Positions 18,102 through 26,601 of a stretch of DNA of 64,000 nt are shown here, piece after piece (within the stretch, counting starts at the first letter, position 1; every line of letters begins with the position of its first letter). This DNA is from CAVQBJ01 sp963819075. Its GTDB lineage: Bacteria > Actinomycetota > Thermoleophilia > Solirubrobacterales > Solirubrobacteraceae. The stretch is taken from the NCBI GenBank assembly GCA_963819075.1, contig CAWFUP010000004.1, forward strand, positions 558,001 to 622,000, read 5' to 3'. Made by a program: the position numbers and the translations under genes. The notes beneath the pieces are model-generated. The model had not been told where the DNA came from and ran no database searches. It saw only the letters and a list, made by a program, of their open reading frames with translations.

Positions 18102-19319
18102 TCACACGAACTCCTCCTCGATCACGCGGATCGCTCGCGGACGCGAGCGCAGTGGCTCGAGCGTGGAGATCCGGTCGAGCGCCGCGAACAGCCGGGACTC
18201 GAGCAGCGGGTGGATGACCATCGTCAGGCGCGCGTGCTCGCCGAGGCCGCGCTGCACGACCGACTTGATCGAGGCGCCCTGCGCCCCGAGCTCAGCGGCG
18301 ATCTGGCCGAGCACGCCGGGCTGGTCGGCCACCTCCATGTGCAGGTAGAACGCCGATTCGACGTCGGTGATGATCGGCAGCGTCTGCAGCGGCGCGGCCG
18401 GCGTGGCCGGCGCCAGCATTACGCTGATCACATCGCCGAGCACCGCGCTCGCGGTCTGCGGCCCGCCGGCGCCCGGGCCGGACATCGTGATCTCGGTGAT
18501 GGCGGGCGCCTCGACGGTCACGGCGTTGAAGGGCCCCGAGACCGAGGCGAGCGGATGCCCGGCGTACAGGAAGGCCGGGTGCACCCGCACCGACAGGCCG
18601 CCGTCGCGCCGCTCGGCGGTGCCGACGAGCTTCAGCCCGAGGCCGAGCTCGCGCGCGTAGGCCATGTCGTCGCTCTGCAGCTGCGTGATCCCCTCGTAGG
18701 GCACCTGGTCGAGGTGCACCGGCGTGCCGAACGCGAGCCGCGCGAGGATCGCCATCTTCGCGGCGGCGTCCTTGCCCTCCACATCGTCGGAGGGATCGGC
18801 CTCGGCGAAGCCGAGGCGCTGCGCCTGAGCGAGTGCGTCGGCGTAGGAGAGTCCGGTGGCCATCTCGGTGAGGATGAAGTTCGTGGTGCCGTTCACGATC
18901 CCGTGAAGGCGCTCGACGTGGGCGGCGGCGAGCGCCTCCGCGAGCACGCGGATCACCGGCACGACGCCGGCCACGGAGGCCTCGAAGCGCAGCTGCACCC
19001 CGTTCTCGCGCGCGGCCTCGAACAGCTCCTCGCCGTGCTGGGACAGCAACTGCTTGTTCGCGGTCACGACCGAGCGTCCGGCCCTCAGCGCGCGCAGCAC
19101 GTACTCGCGTGCGGGCTCGATGCCCCCGATCAGCTCGACGATGAGCTCCGAGCGCGCCAGGATGTCCTCGAAGTCGCCGCCGCTACGCGTCAGCACCCCG
19201 ACGAGCCCCGGGCGCCGGCCGGTGAGAGCGGCCACGTGGTCGGATCGCTCGCTCAACAGCTCCTCAAATGCGGCACCGACGGTGCCGTGTCCGAGCAGAC
19301 CGATCGGGAAGTCGCTCAT
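18102..19319 (-). CDS. hom: Homoserine dehydrogenase with C-terminal ACT domain
   Basis: This 405-aa enzyme reduces aspartate semialdehyde to homoserine. It has an NAD(P)-binding start GLLGHGTVG, the substrate region VNGTTNFILTEM, the catalytic GFAEADPSDDVEGKDAA segment, and an ACT regulatory domain from about residue 325 (ADQPGVLGQIAAEL). The ACT domain implies allosteric feedback, normally by threonine. Its start overlaps the lysA stop by 4 bp. Confidence 0.96.
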   Translation of the reverse strand: MSDFPIGLLGHGTVGAAFEELLSERSDHVAALTGRRPGLVGVLTRSGGDFEDILARSELIVELIGGIEPAREYVLRALRAGRSVVTANKQLLSQHGEELFEAARENGVQLRFEASVAGVVPVIRVLAEALAAAHVERLHGIVNGTTNFILTEMATGLSYADALAQAQRLGFAEADPSDDVEGKDAAAKMAILARLAFGTPVHLDQVPYEGITQLQSDDMAYARELGLGLKLVGTAERRDGGLSVRVHPAFLYAGHPLASVSGPFNAVTVEAPAITEITMSGPGAGGPQTASAVLGDVISVMLAPATPAAPLQTLPIITDVESAFYLHMEVADQPGVLGQIAAELGAQGASIKSVVQRGLGEHARLTMVIHPLLESRLFAALDRISTLEPLRSRPRAIRVIEEEFV

Positions 19320-20593
19320 CGGACGTCCCGCGACTGCAGATCGGCGAACGTCTCGCGCCGGACGACGACGCGGGCGTCGCCGTCGCGGCAGAAGACGACC
19401 GGCGGGCGCGGCACGCCGTTGTAGTTGTTAGCCATCGCGTGGCCGTAGCCCCCGGTCGCCGGGGTGACGACGACGTCGCCCGGCTGCGGGTCGTCCAGCC
19501 GCGCATCGCGCACGATCACGTCGCTGGACTCGCAGTGCTTGCCGGCGAGCACGCACTCGGTGTCGCCGCCGAAGCGGTCGGCCACCTCGACCTCGTAGCG
19601 CGCGTCGTAGAGCATCGGCCGCAGGTTGTCGGACATGCCCCCGTCGACCGCCACCCACAGGTCGACGTTGCGCTTGACGCTCTCGACGCTGTAGAGCGTC
19701 ACGCAGCCATTCGCCACGAGCGAGCGCCCGGGCTCGATGAGCAGCCGCCCGCCGGCGCCCATGTGCTCGTGCAGCGCCGCGACCTTGGCCTGCACGTACT
19801 CCTCGATGGCGGGCGGATGCTCATCGGCGCGATAGGCGACGCCGAGCCCACCCCCGAGGTCGTACACGGGGAAGCTGCCCAGGCCGGCGAGCGCGGCGGC
19901 CTCCACGCCGAACGGCGAGAGCTCGAGCAGCTGCGAGCCGATGTGGGCGTGCAGCCCGAGGAGCTCCAGCCCCGCGACGCCCTGCACGATGTCGATCGCC
20001 GCCGGCGCGTCGTGCATCGAGAAGCCGAACTTCGAGCGGGCCTGGCCGGTGGAGATCTTCGCGTGCGTATCGCCGCTGACGTCCGGGGTCACGCGGATGA
20101 GGACCGGCTGCGGGGCGCGATCGCCGAGTGCACCCTCCTCGATCAGATCGCGCAGCCGGTCGACCTCGCTGAGGTTGTCGAGGACGATCAGACCGACGCG
20201 GTCGCGCAACGCGGCGGCGAGCTCCTCGCGCGACTTCGCGTTGCCGTGCATGGCGATGCGCTCGGGGGGGAAGCCGGCGCCGAGCGCGAGGTGCAACTCG
20301 CCCCCGGAGGCGACGTCGCACCACAGGCCCTCCTCGGCGAACAGCTCGAGCACGGCGGTGGCGGGAAAGGCCTTCGAGGCGAACAGGACATCGAAGTCCT
20401 CGTGGCGCGCGCGTCCGGTCTGCAGGAACGTGCGCGCGCGGATGCGCAGGTCGTCCTCGGCGACGACATACGCGGGCGTGCCGAACTCGTGCGCGAGCTC
20501 GATGACGTCGCAACCGCCGACCTCGAGATGGCCGCGCTCGTTGAGGCGGCTGCCGATCGGATAGACGTGCGAGAGCTGGGTGGACGCGGGCAT
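19316..20593 (-). CDS. lysA: Diaminopimelate decarboxylase
   Basis: This 425-aa fold-type III PLP enzyme makes lysine from meso-diaminopimelate. The PLP lysine is K74 in LFASKAFPA. The glycine-rich phosphate motif DLGGGLGVAY and the C-terminal active-site Cys in GKHCESSD are present. It is the first gene of the operon with hom, thrC and thrB. Its start region overlaps the upstream end of the divergent hydrolase frame, so the two promoters share a short interval near 20.6 kb. Confidence 0.95.
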   Translation of the reverse strand: MPASTQLSHVYPIGSRLNERGHLEVGGCDVIELAHEFGTPAYVVAEDDLRIRARTFLQTGRARHEDFDVLFASKAFPATAVLELFAEEGLWCDVASGGELHLALGAGFPPERIAMHGNAKSREELAAALRDRVGLIVLDNLSEVDRLRDLIEEGALGDRAPQPVLIRVTPDVSGDTHAKISTGQARSKFGFSMHDAPAAIDIVQGVAGLELLGLHAHIGSQLLELSPFGVEAAALAGLGSFPVYDLGGGLGVAYRADEHPPAIEEYVQAKVAALHEHMGAGGRLLIEPGRSLVANGCVTLYSVESVKRNVDLWVAVDGGMSDNLRPMLYDARYEVEVADRFGGDTECVLAGKHCESSDVIVRDARLDDPQPGDVVVTPATGGYGHAMANNYNGVPRPPVVFCRDGDARVVVRRETFADLQSRDVR

Positions 20594-20636
20594 CGTCGCG
20601 GGATTATCGCGTCAGCGCGCAAACGAGCCCGCTGCG

Positions 20637-21353
20637 ATGATGCCCGGCGTGTCCCGTGCTCGCGTGGTGACCGTCGACCCGCCCGACGATCTCGGTGCGC
20701 GCGACGGTCTCGCCTATGCGCTCTTCGTGCCCCCCGGCGACGCGCTCGGGGGGATCGTCATCCTCCACGGCGCCGGGTCGAGCAAGGAGAGCCACTACGA
20801 CTTCGCGCGCCACGCACGGCGGCTCGGGCTCGCGGCGATCGCCTTCGATCTGCGTGGCCACGGTGACAGCGAGGGCGAGCTCGACGACGGCGTCGTTGGC
20901 GACATCCGGACGGTCGCGTCGCTGCTGCCGAGCGGCCCGCTCGCCCTGCGCGGCTCGAGCCTGGGCGGCTACCTCGCCCTCACCGCCGCCGGCGAGGTCG
21001 GCGCCGGCGCGGTGGTGGCGATCTGCCCCGCCGAGGCCGAGGCCCTGCGGCGCGGGATCCGCAGCGGCCGCTTCGATGCCCGCATCGACGCGAGCGGCTT
21101 CGACGAGTACCTCCGCGGGCATGACGAGACGGCCGCTGTCGCCGCGCTCACGGCGGCGCTGCTGCTCCTGCACGCCGAGGGCGACGAGGTCGTGCCGGTC
21201 GAGCACTCGCGTGCGCTGTTCACCGCGGCGCCTATGCCGGTGCGGCGCCTGATCACCGTCCCCGGCGGGCACCACCGCTCGCTGCAGCACGACGAGGAGA
21301 TGCAGGCGCTGTCGCTGAGCTTCGTCGTGCGCGCGTTCGGCGGCTCGCGCTAG
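20637..21353 (+). CDS. Alpha/beta hydrolase
   Basis: This 238-aa single-domain hydrolase has an oxyanion-type ILHGAGSSKES loop, the nucleophile elbow GSSLGG (serine about residue 108), an acidic residue in AEGDEVVP and a histidine in GGHHRS. It has no signal peptide. The group covers esterases, dienelactone hydrolases and acyl-peptidases, so the substrate is open. I start at the first ATG of an ATG-ATG pair at 20637. Confidence 0.85.
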   Translation: MMPGVSRARVVTVDPPDDLGARDGLAYALFVPPGDALGGIVILHGAGSSKESHYDFARHARRLGLAAIAFDLRGHGDSEGELDDGVVGDIRTVASLLPSGPLALRGSSLGGYLALTAAGEVGAGAVVAICPAEAEALRRGIRSGRFDARIDASGFDEYLRGHDETAAVAALTAALLLLHAEGDEVVPVEHSRALFTAAPMPVRRLITVPGGHHRSLQHDEEMQALSLSFVVRAFGGSR

Positions 21354-21410
21354 GCGGATCGGCCGCCGCGACAACCCCGAACGCCTGCTGAGCTCTGCCA
21401 CAATCAGAGC

Positions 21411-22325
21411 ATGACCAACCGGCGCTCACAGTTCGGACGCGACACCGGTCTGCAGCTGCGAATGGTGATGACGCTGTTCCTGCTCGGACTCGTCTACACG
21501 GTCCTCATCGCGGTGCTGTTCGCCGTCGGCGCCAGCGGCATCACGATCCTGCTCGTCGCCGGCGTGCTGTTCATCCTGCAGCTGACCACGTCGGACAGGA
21601 TCGGGCTCGCCGCCGCCGGCGCTCACGAGGTGTCGGTGGAGCAGGCACCAGAGCTCCACGCGATCATCGAGCGCCTGTGCGTCCAGGCCGACATCCCCAA
21701 GCCGCGCGTGGCGATCGCCGACACGCCGGTGCCCAACGCGTTCGCGATGGGCCGCTCGCCGAAGGCGGCGACGGTGTGCGCGACGCGCGGACTGCTCGAC
21801 CTGCTCGAGCCGGCCGAGCTCGAGGGCGTGCTCGCGCACGAGATCACGCACATCGTCAACCGCGACGTGATGGTCATGACGCTCGCGAGCTTCTTCGCCT
21901 CGATCGCCGCGTTCATCGTGCAATGGGGGTTCTTGTTCGGCGGCGGCTTCGGCGGCGGGCGGGGCGGCAACAACAACGAGGAGGAGGACATCATGATCGT
22001 CATCCTCGTCTCGGTCGTCGTCTACGCGCTGTCGTTCCTGCTGCTGCGGGCGCTGTCGCGCTACCGCGAGTTCGCCGCCGACCGGGGATCGGCCGTGCTC
22101 ACCGGACGCCCGAGCGCGCTGTCCTCGGCGCTGCTGAAGATCAGCGGCACGATCGAGCGCACGCCGGATCGTGACCTGCGGGAGGTCCAGGGACTGAGCG
22201 CGTTCTTCATCGTGCCGGCGCGCACCAAGCAGTCGCTCATGAACATCTTCTCCGACCACCCGCCGCTCGAGCAGCGCCTCGCCGCGCTCGGCCGCCTCGA
22301 GTCACAGCTGCAGGGCACCGCCTGA
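21411..22325 (+). CDS. htpX: HtpX-like membrane zinc metalloprotease (M48)
   Basis: This 304-aa protease of the cytoplasmic membrane degrades damaged membrane proteins. Two N-terminal membrane segments, the zinc motif HEITH (H143, E144, H147), two central membrane segments separated by a Gly/Asn/Glu-rich loop (GGGFGGGRGGNNNEEE), and the third zinc ligand region REFAADRGS are all visible. pspAB follows 31 bp downstream, a pairing seen in many actinobacteria and consistent with envelope-stress control. Confidence 0.94.
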   Translation: MTNRRSQFGRDTGLQLRMVMTLFLLGLVYTVLIAVLFAVGASGITILLVAGVLFILQLTTSDRIGLAAAGAHEVSVEQAPELHAIIERLCVQADIPKPRVAIADTPVPNAFAMGRSPKAATVCATRGLLDLLEPAELEGVLAHEITHIVNRDVMVMTLASFFASIAAFIVQWGFLFGGGFGGGRGGNNNEEEDIMIVILVSVVVYALSFLLLRALSRYREFAADRGSAVLTGRPSALSSALLKISGTIERTPDRDLREVQGLSAFFIVPARTKQSLMNIFSDHPPLEQRLAALGRLESQLQGTA

Positions 22326-22356
22326 GCCCGCCGGGCCGCAGCTGCGACCACTGAGC

Positions 22357-22932
22357 ATGGGCCTCTTCGACGCCGTCACCGGCCGCCACAAGGTCAAGGG
22401 ACCGGCGCCCGACCGGCTGTTCGCGGTCACCACGGCGGCAGTGACCCTGCAGGCCAGCTACGAGATCACCCCCGCCGGCGCGGCGGCGATCGTGTTCCAG
22501 CCGCTCGCGACGAGCGACTTCGAGTCGACGCTGCGCGACATGGAGGAGGTCGTGCGCGCCACAGCGGCCGACAGCGGCACGCAGGTGAGCACGGAGGACG
22601 ACAGCTATGGCTACCGCTGGATGGTCCTGCGCGCGCCCTCGATCGAGGATCTCGCGGTCGGGATCAACGCCGTCTCGAGCTCGATCGAGTCGGCCGGGTA
22701 CGGCGAGCGGCTGCTGTGCGCGGTGTTCGCGTTCGCCGACGCCAAGCGGCAGGCGATCTACTTCATCTACAACTACAAGCGCGGCAGCTGGTACCCATTC
22801 GTGCCGGTCAGTGGCGAGACGACCAAGCGCTCGACCGAGCGCGAGCTGCAGCTGAAGGCGCAGCTCGGCGGCGAGCTGCCGCTGGAGCCCGAGCTCGAGC
22901 GCTGGTTCCCGCTGTGGGGGACCCCGATCTAG
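22357..22932 (+). CDS. pspAB: PspA-associated protein PspAB
   Basis: This 191-aa protein has no membrane segment. I recognise it by overall pattern as the PspAB family that accompanies HtpX and PspA in actinobacteria and archaea (start MGLFDAVTGRHKVKGPAPDRLF, end ELERWFPLWGTPI). The biochemical role is not known. The stop lies one base from the stop of the convergent pspAA gene. Confidence 0.85.
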   Translation: MGLFDAVTGRHKVKGPAPDRLFAVTTAAVTLQASYEITPAGAAAIVFQPLATSDFESTLRDMEEVVRATAADSGTQVSTEDDSYGYRWMVLRAPSIEDLAVGINAVSSSIESAGYGERLLCAVFAFADAKRQAIYFIYNYKRGSWYPFVPVSGETTKRSTERELQLKAQLGGELPLEPELERWFPLWGTPI

Positions 22933-22933
22933 C

Positions 22934-23212
22934 TCAGTCCGGGATCAGCCCGTGGTCGGAGAACTCGGCCTGGGCCTCCGCGAGCGAGATGTCGGCCGGT
23001 GGCAGCATGAGGTCCGAGCCGCGCAGGTCGTCGTCGGCGAGCGGCGTGCCCTCCTCGCGCAGCACCTTCAGCAACGCGTCGTAGTTCGCCCGGAAGCTCT
23101 CCGCGTCGCCGGCCTCGAGTGCCGCCTCGGTGCTCGCGTCGAGCTCGCGCAGCCGATCGATGGCGCCATCCTCGAGCTCGTATTGCCCCTCGTTGAAGAC
23201 TCGGACGATCAT
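22934..23212 (-). CDS. pspAA: PspA-associated protein PspAA
   Basis: This 92-aa acidic protein begins MIVRVFNEGQYELE, the hallmark of the PspAA family found directly after PspA in actinobacteria. Its ATG shares one base with the pspA stop (TGATG), so it is probably translationally coupled. It is thought to modulate PspA assembly; that is family knowledge, not visible in the sequence. Confidence 0.88.
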   Translation of the reverse strand: MIVRVFNEGQYELEDGAIDRLRELDASTEAALEAGDAESFRANYDALLKVLREEGTPLADDDLRGSDLMLPPADISLAEAQAEFSDHGLIPD

Positions 23213-24045
23213 CAGCTCGCTCCGCCCTCGGCAGGGGGCTGCTCTGGCGACGGCTTGGCGGCCGCATCGAGCGCCTCGATCGTCTTATCGAGCGACGCAT
23301 CCGGCGCCGCCGGCTCGAGCGCCGGCGCCGACCCGCCGCTGCCGAGCTCGGACTTCATCCGCGAGAGCTCGTCGTCGACGGCCGCGCCGACGCCGATCTG
23401 CTGGAGCTGGCGGTCGATGTCGTCCTGGCCGGGGCCGAGCGCGGTCAGATCGTCAAACGTGCCCGCGGCCTCGAGCTCCTGCACGGCGCCGGCCCGCGCC
23501 TTCATCTGCTCGGTCTTGTCGACCGCGCGCTGCATGGCCAGGCCGACATCGGCCATCTGCTCGCCAACGCCGGTCGCCGCCTCGGAGATGCGCACCTGAG
23601 CCTCGGCCGCTGAGTACTGCGCCTTGATCACTTCCTTCTTCGTGCGGAAGGCCTCGATCTTCGCGCGCAGCTTCTGCTCGGAGTCGGTGAGGTTCTGCTG
23701 CTGATCCTCGAGCTCGGAGACCTGCTGATCGAGGCCCTGCAGCTCGTTCTGCGCGAGCTGCTTGCGCTCGAGCGCAGTGCGCGCGAGATCCTCCTGGCCG
23801 GCGGCGAGCGCTTGACGCGCCTGGGTATCGAGCTTGACGACGTTCTGCTGGAGCGTGGCCTCCTGCATCTGCAGACGCTTCTTGGCCGTGACGACGTCCG
23901 CGATTCCCTTCTTGACGTTCTGGAGCTGCTCGAGCTGCTTCTGGTAGCTGTAGTCGAGCGTCTCGCCGGGGTCCTCTGCCCTGTCGAGGAGCTTCGAGAC
24001 CTTCGCCTTCACAACGGTGGACATGCGCCCGGTCAAGCCGGCCAT
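23212..24045 (-). CDS. pspA: PspA/IM30 family membrane-stress protein
   Basis: This 277-aa coiled-coil protein (about residues 25-215) has the amphipathic N-terminal helix and heptad pattern of PspA/Vipp1 (ESCRT-III fold), which coats and repairs stressed membranes. An extra tail of about 50 residues, rich in Ala, Pro and Glu, follows the core. It is in one transcription unit with pspAA. Confidence 0.93.
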   Translation of the reverse strand: MAGLTGRMSTVVKAKVSKLLDRAEDPGETLDYSYQKQLEQLQNVKKGIADVVTAKKRLQMQEATLQQNVVKLDTQARQALAAGQEDLARTALERKQLAQNELQGLDQQVSELEDQQQNLTDSEQKLRAKIEAFRTKKEVIKAQYSAAEAQVRISEAATGVGEQMADVGLAMQRAVDKTEQMKARAGAVQELEAAGTFDDLTALGPGQDDIDRQLQQIGVGAAVDDELSRMKSELGSGGSAPALEPAAPDASLDKTIEALDAAAKPSPEQPPAEGGAS

Positions 24046-24139
24046 CGGTTCCTCCTACAGAGCGGTTACGGGAACTGGCTCAAGCGTAGCCGACGCGCGC
24101 GCATTCGCGTGCGCGCATCAACGCCGCTCACCCGACGCC

Positions 24140-24970
24140 CTACAGGCCGGCGTAGTGGCGGACGGTGAAGTACGCGTTGGCCAGGCGCAGCGGACGCCAG
24201 CGCGGTCCCTGCAGCCCCGACGGATCGTCCGCGCTGGAGGTGTCGAGCCGCAGCCCGGCCACGACCATGTAGGCGTGGCCGCCGTTCGCGAAGATCGAGA
24301 TCCAGCGGCCGCGACCGGTCGAGCCCCAGCTCTCGAACTGCGTGGAGTCGAGCGGCGTGCCGAGCAGGAGGCCGCCGTGCAGCGCGTAGGAGACGGTGCC
24401 CGAGCAGTCGTAGCCGGCCGGCGACACGAAGGAGGCATGGCCGCCGCCCCACAGGTACGGCAGCCCGATGATCGCATTCGCGCTCCAGATGAGGTCCTGC
24501 ACGGCCGGCGGAGCGGAGGCCGGCGCCGCCGCGAGGCCGTTGACGATCTTCGCCTGCGTCCCGGGCACGATCATGCGGGTCAACATCGGCGCGGTGGCCG
24601 CGGAGAAGACGCTGCCGCCCGTCGAGGTGGCGCTCGTGCTGGCCGGAGAGGTCGAGCTCAACCACGGGCACGGCACGGTGCCCGCCGCGGCGGTCGTGGC
24701 GCCGGGGGCGAGGCAGCTGACCTGCGTGGGTGGGGCGTCCACGCTCGGCGTCGAGGGCGTGCGCACGATCGGGCCCATGTACTGGACGGCCGGTGTCGTG
24801 GGGACGGTCCCCGGAGCGGCCGCGCCGACCGTGGTCGGCGTCGGCGTCGTGACCGGCGCCGTCGCGCCACCGGTCGCGGCCGCATGGCCCGTCTGCGCGC
24901 TCGCCGGTGCGGCGTACGCACCGCAAGCGAGGAACGTCGCGCCCAGCACTCTGATCGCACCAATCCGCAC
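24140..24970 (-). CDS. Secreted NlpC/P60-like cell-wall hydrolase under a c-di-AMP riboswitch
   Basis: This 276-aa protein has a signal peptide (cleavage near ASAQT), a Thr/Pro/Ala-rich spacer of about 100 residues, and a C-terminal papain-like domain. LPYLWGGGH and YDCSG hold the catalytic Cys, and GGHAYMVV the catalytic His, as in NlpC/P60-type peptidoglycan endopeptidases. The fold is compact and divergent, so activity is inferred. The start is GTG 24970, with AGAGG 5 bases upstream inside the end of the riboswitch. Confidence 0.85.
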   Translation of the reverse strand: MRIGAIRVLGATFLACGAYAAPASAQTGHAAATGGATAPVTTPTPTTVGAAAPGTVPTTPAVQYMGPIVRTPSTPSVDAPPTQVSCLAPGATTAAAGTVPCPWLSSTSPASTSATSTGGSVFSAATAPMLTRMIVPGTQAKIVNGLAAAPASAPPAVQDLIWSANAIIGLPYLWGGGHASFVSPAGYDCSGTVSYALHGGLLLGTPLDSTQFESWGSTGRGRWISIFANGGHAYMVVAGLRLDTSSADDPSGLQGPRWRPLRLANAYFTVRHYAGL

Positions 24971-24976
24971 AGCAAC

Positions 24977-25131
24977 CTCTTTCGTTTGCCTGCGGGGTTA
25001 GCTGACGGGCTAGCGCTGAAAGAGCCTGCGCTTCCCACGGCATCTCCGTGGGATTCGCCCCAACAACTCGGGTCCCCCGTTCCTCGGCGTCTGACCGAGG
25101 ATTCGGCGTTCGCGGCGCAACCGTACCAAAG
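24977..25131 (-). promoter_or_regulatory. ydaO-type cyclic di-AMP riboswitch
   Basis: Read on the minus strand, the leader matches the ydaO/yuaA consensus block by block: CGCCGAATCC, then GCCGAGGAACGGGGGACCC, GGGGCGAATCC, CTTTCAGCGCTAGCCCGTCAGCTAACC, CGCAGGCAAACGAAAG. This class senses c-di-AMP and in actinobacteria usually turns off cell-wall hydrolase genes. Here the Shine-Dalgarno AGAGG (24976-24980) overlaps the 3' side of the closing helix, so control at translation initiation is plausible. Confidence 0.95.
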
Positions 25132-25240
25132 TGCAACGACGGTTGCAGCGCCAGGGGCCTCACCACGTGCCCTCGGCCGGTCCGTCCGGCGCGGCTACGG
25201 CGGCGCCGCCAGGGCCATGGCGCCGGCGCCACTCCAGCCG

Positions 25241-25477
25241 CTACGGGTAGATCTGCTCGCCGTCCTCGTCGACGACGATGATCGCGTCGACCGGGCAGTT
25301 CTGCGCGGCCTCGAGGATGAAGTCGACGTCCTCGGCGTCGGGGTCCAGGACGACCGCCTTGTCGGATTCGTCGAGCGCGAACACCCCGGGCGCGGTGTCC
25401 ACGCAGTCACCGAAGCCGAAGCACAGCGTGCGATCGATCTGCACGGCGATGCGGTGGCGGGCGGAGACGTCGGTCAC
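25241..25477 (-). CDS. Small ferredoxin ([3Fe-4S] or [4Fe-4S] single-cluster type)
   Basis: This 78-aa electron carrier has a cluster motif C-x5-C (CFGFGDC) and a distal CPVDAI. The gap in the first motif resembles the single-cluster ferredoxins that often serve cytochrome P450s in actinobacteria. The start is GTG 25477 ahead of TDVSARHRIAVQ. No P450 or reductase is next to it. Confidence 0.85.
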   Translation of the reverse strand: MTDVSARHRIAVQIDRTLCFGFGDCVDTAPGVFALDESDKAVVLDPDAEDVDFILEAAQNCPVDAIIVVDEDGEQIYP

Positions 25478-25570
25478 GCCGACCAGGGTAGCCACGGCGC
25501 GGCGCACTACACTCCGGGCCACGTCGCCGGCGCTCTCGGCCGGCCGTTGCGCATCTCCCGGAGCCGCCGC

Positions 25571-25849
25571 ATGAGCCAAGCCGAAGATCCCGATCGCCTC
25601 CAGCGCGGACAGGCCCACGAGGTCACCGTCGAGGACGTGCGCCAGCTGATGGGCGCCTCGACGCCGCACTTCGCGCTGCAGCTGCGCAACCGCATCCTCA
25701 GCCTCATCGCCGGCCTGCCGCCCGACCACCCCGCGAGGATCGAGGGCGAGCGCGAGATCGCGCGCCTGGAGCGTCTCGGCTACGACGGCGAGACCCGCGG
25801 CGCCGGCGGCGAGCACGGCGAGCGCGCGCTGCCGTCGCTCGGCGGCTGA
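25571..25849 (+). CDS. Small conserved-looking protein, function unknown
   Basis: This 92-aa protein is soluble and helical with strong GC-third-position bias. The core (EVTVEDVRQLMGASTPHFALQLRNRI, then a DHPARIEGEREIARLERL helix) looks like a protein-interaction helix bundle. Its gene is divergent from the ferredoxin and its last 70 bp overlap the 3' end of the convergent membrane-protein gene. I do not recognise the family. Confidence 0.7.
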   Translation: MSQAEDPDRLQRGQAHEVTVEDVRQLMGASTPHFALQLRNRILSLIAGLPPDHPARIEGEREIARLERLGYDGETRGAGGEHGERALPSLGG

Positions 25850-26451
25850 ACATCGCGCAGCGCTACGGAAGGACGCCGGCCGATCCCGGTCGCGTGCTCG
25901 AGGCGCGCGTCGCGCAGGCGCAGGCGCAACACGCGGACGACGACGAAGAACACGGCCACGTCGGCGACGAGCGTCGCAAAGGTGACCACGTGCGTCACCG
26001 GCGTGAAGGCCGAGACGCCGAGCACGACGAGCGTGTGGAACACGACGACCGGGAGCAGCGCGAGCAGCAGCGTGTGCGAGCGAAAGCCGCTCAGGTGCTC
26101 CCGGAGCGAGAACTCGATCGTCCCGAGACCGACGGCGGCGACGCCGAGCAGCAGCGGCGTGCGCCCGCCCGTCGTCGGGCCGCGGCCGAGGCCGATCACC
26201 AGCGAGATCGCCCCGGCCAGGATGAGGATCTCGGCGAGCGGCAGCGGGTGCCACGGCGGCCTCGGCCGCTCGAGCGCGGGTGCCGCGGCCGGGCGGCCCG
26301 GTCGACGCCGCGCCTCCTCAACGCCCTCGCGCCAGCTGCGCTCGTCCGCCGGCGCCTGCACGCTCGCGCCCGGCGTCCGTGCCGCCCGGCCGCCGCCGCG
26401 GGCGCGGCGGCGTTTGCGCGGGCGCGCTCGACCGGGCCTGCCCTGCGTCAC
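25780..26451 (-). CDS. Four-segment membrane protein, function unknown
   Basis: From GTG 26451 this is about 223 aa: a highly basic, Arg/Ala/Pro-rich cytoplasmic region of about 70 residues, then four hydrophobic segments (LAEILILAGAISLVIGLG; LLLGVAAVGLG; TLLLALLPVVVFHTLVV; FATLVADVAVFFVVV) and a Ser/Pro-rich tail. A TTG at 26511 would add 20 residues. It is convergent with, and overlaps, the preceding small gene. No family is recognised. Confidence 0.65.
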   Translation of the reverse strand: MTQGRPGRARPRKRRRARGGGRAARTPGASVQAPADERSWREGVEEARRRPGRPAAAPALERPRPPWHPLPLAEILILAGAISLVIGLGRGPTTGGRTPLLLGVAAVGLGTIEFSLREHLSGFRSHTLLLALLPVVVFHTLVVLGVSAFTPVTHVVTFATLVADVAVFFVVVRVLRLRLRDARLEHATGIGRRPSVALRDVQPPSDGSARSPCSPPAPRVSPS

Positions 26452-26601
26452 CGCCGCCGTCCTAGACGCCGGTCCGCGACGGGCGGATCGCGGGAAGCAT
26501 GATGGTCGCAACGGTCACGCGTCAGGTTCTCCGGCCGCGAGTATAGGCCCGGCTCGCCGCCCGACGCGAAAGGGCCGCACCGCTCGCTAGCCTCAGCACT
26601 C

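Noticed and set aside
24060..24139. Second riboswitch or terminator between pspA and the NlpC gene
   Set aside because: Short, with only weak stems; no consensus of a known class.
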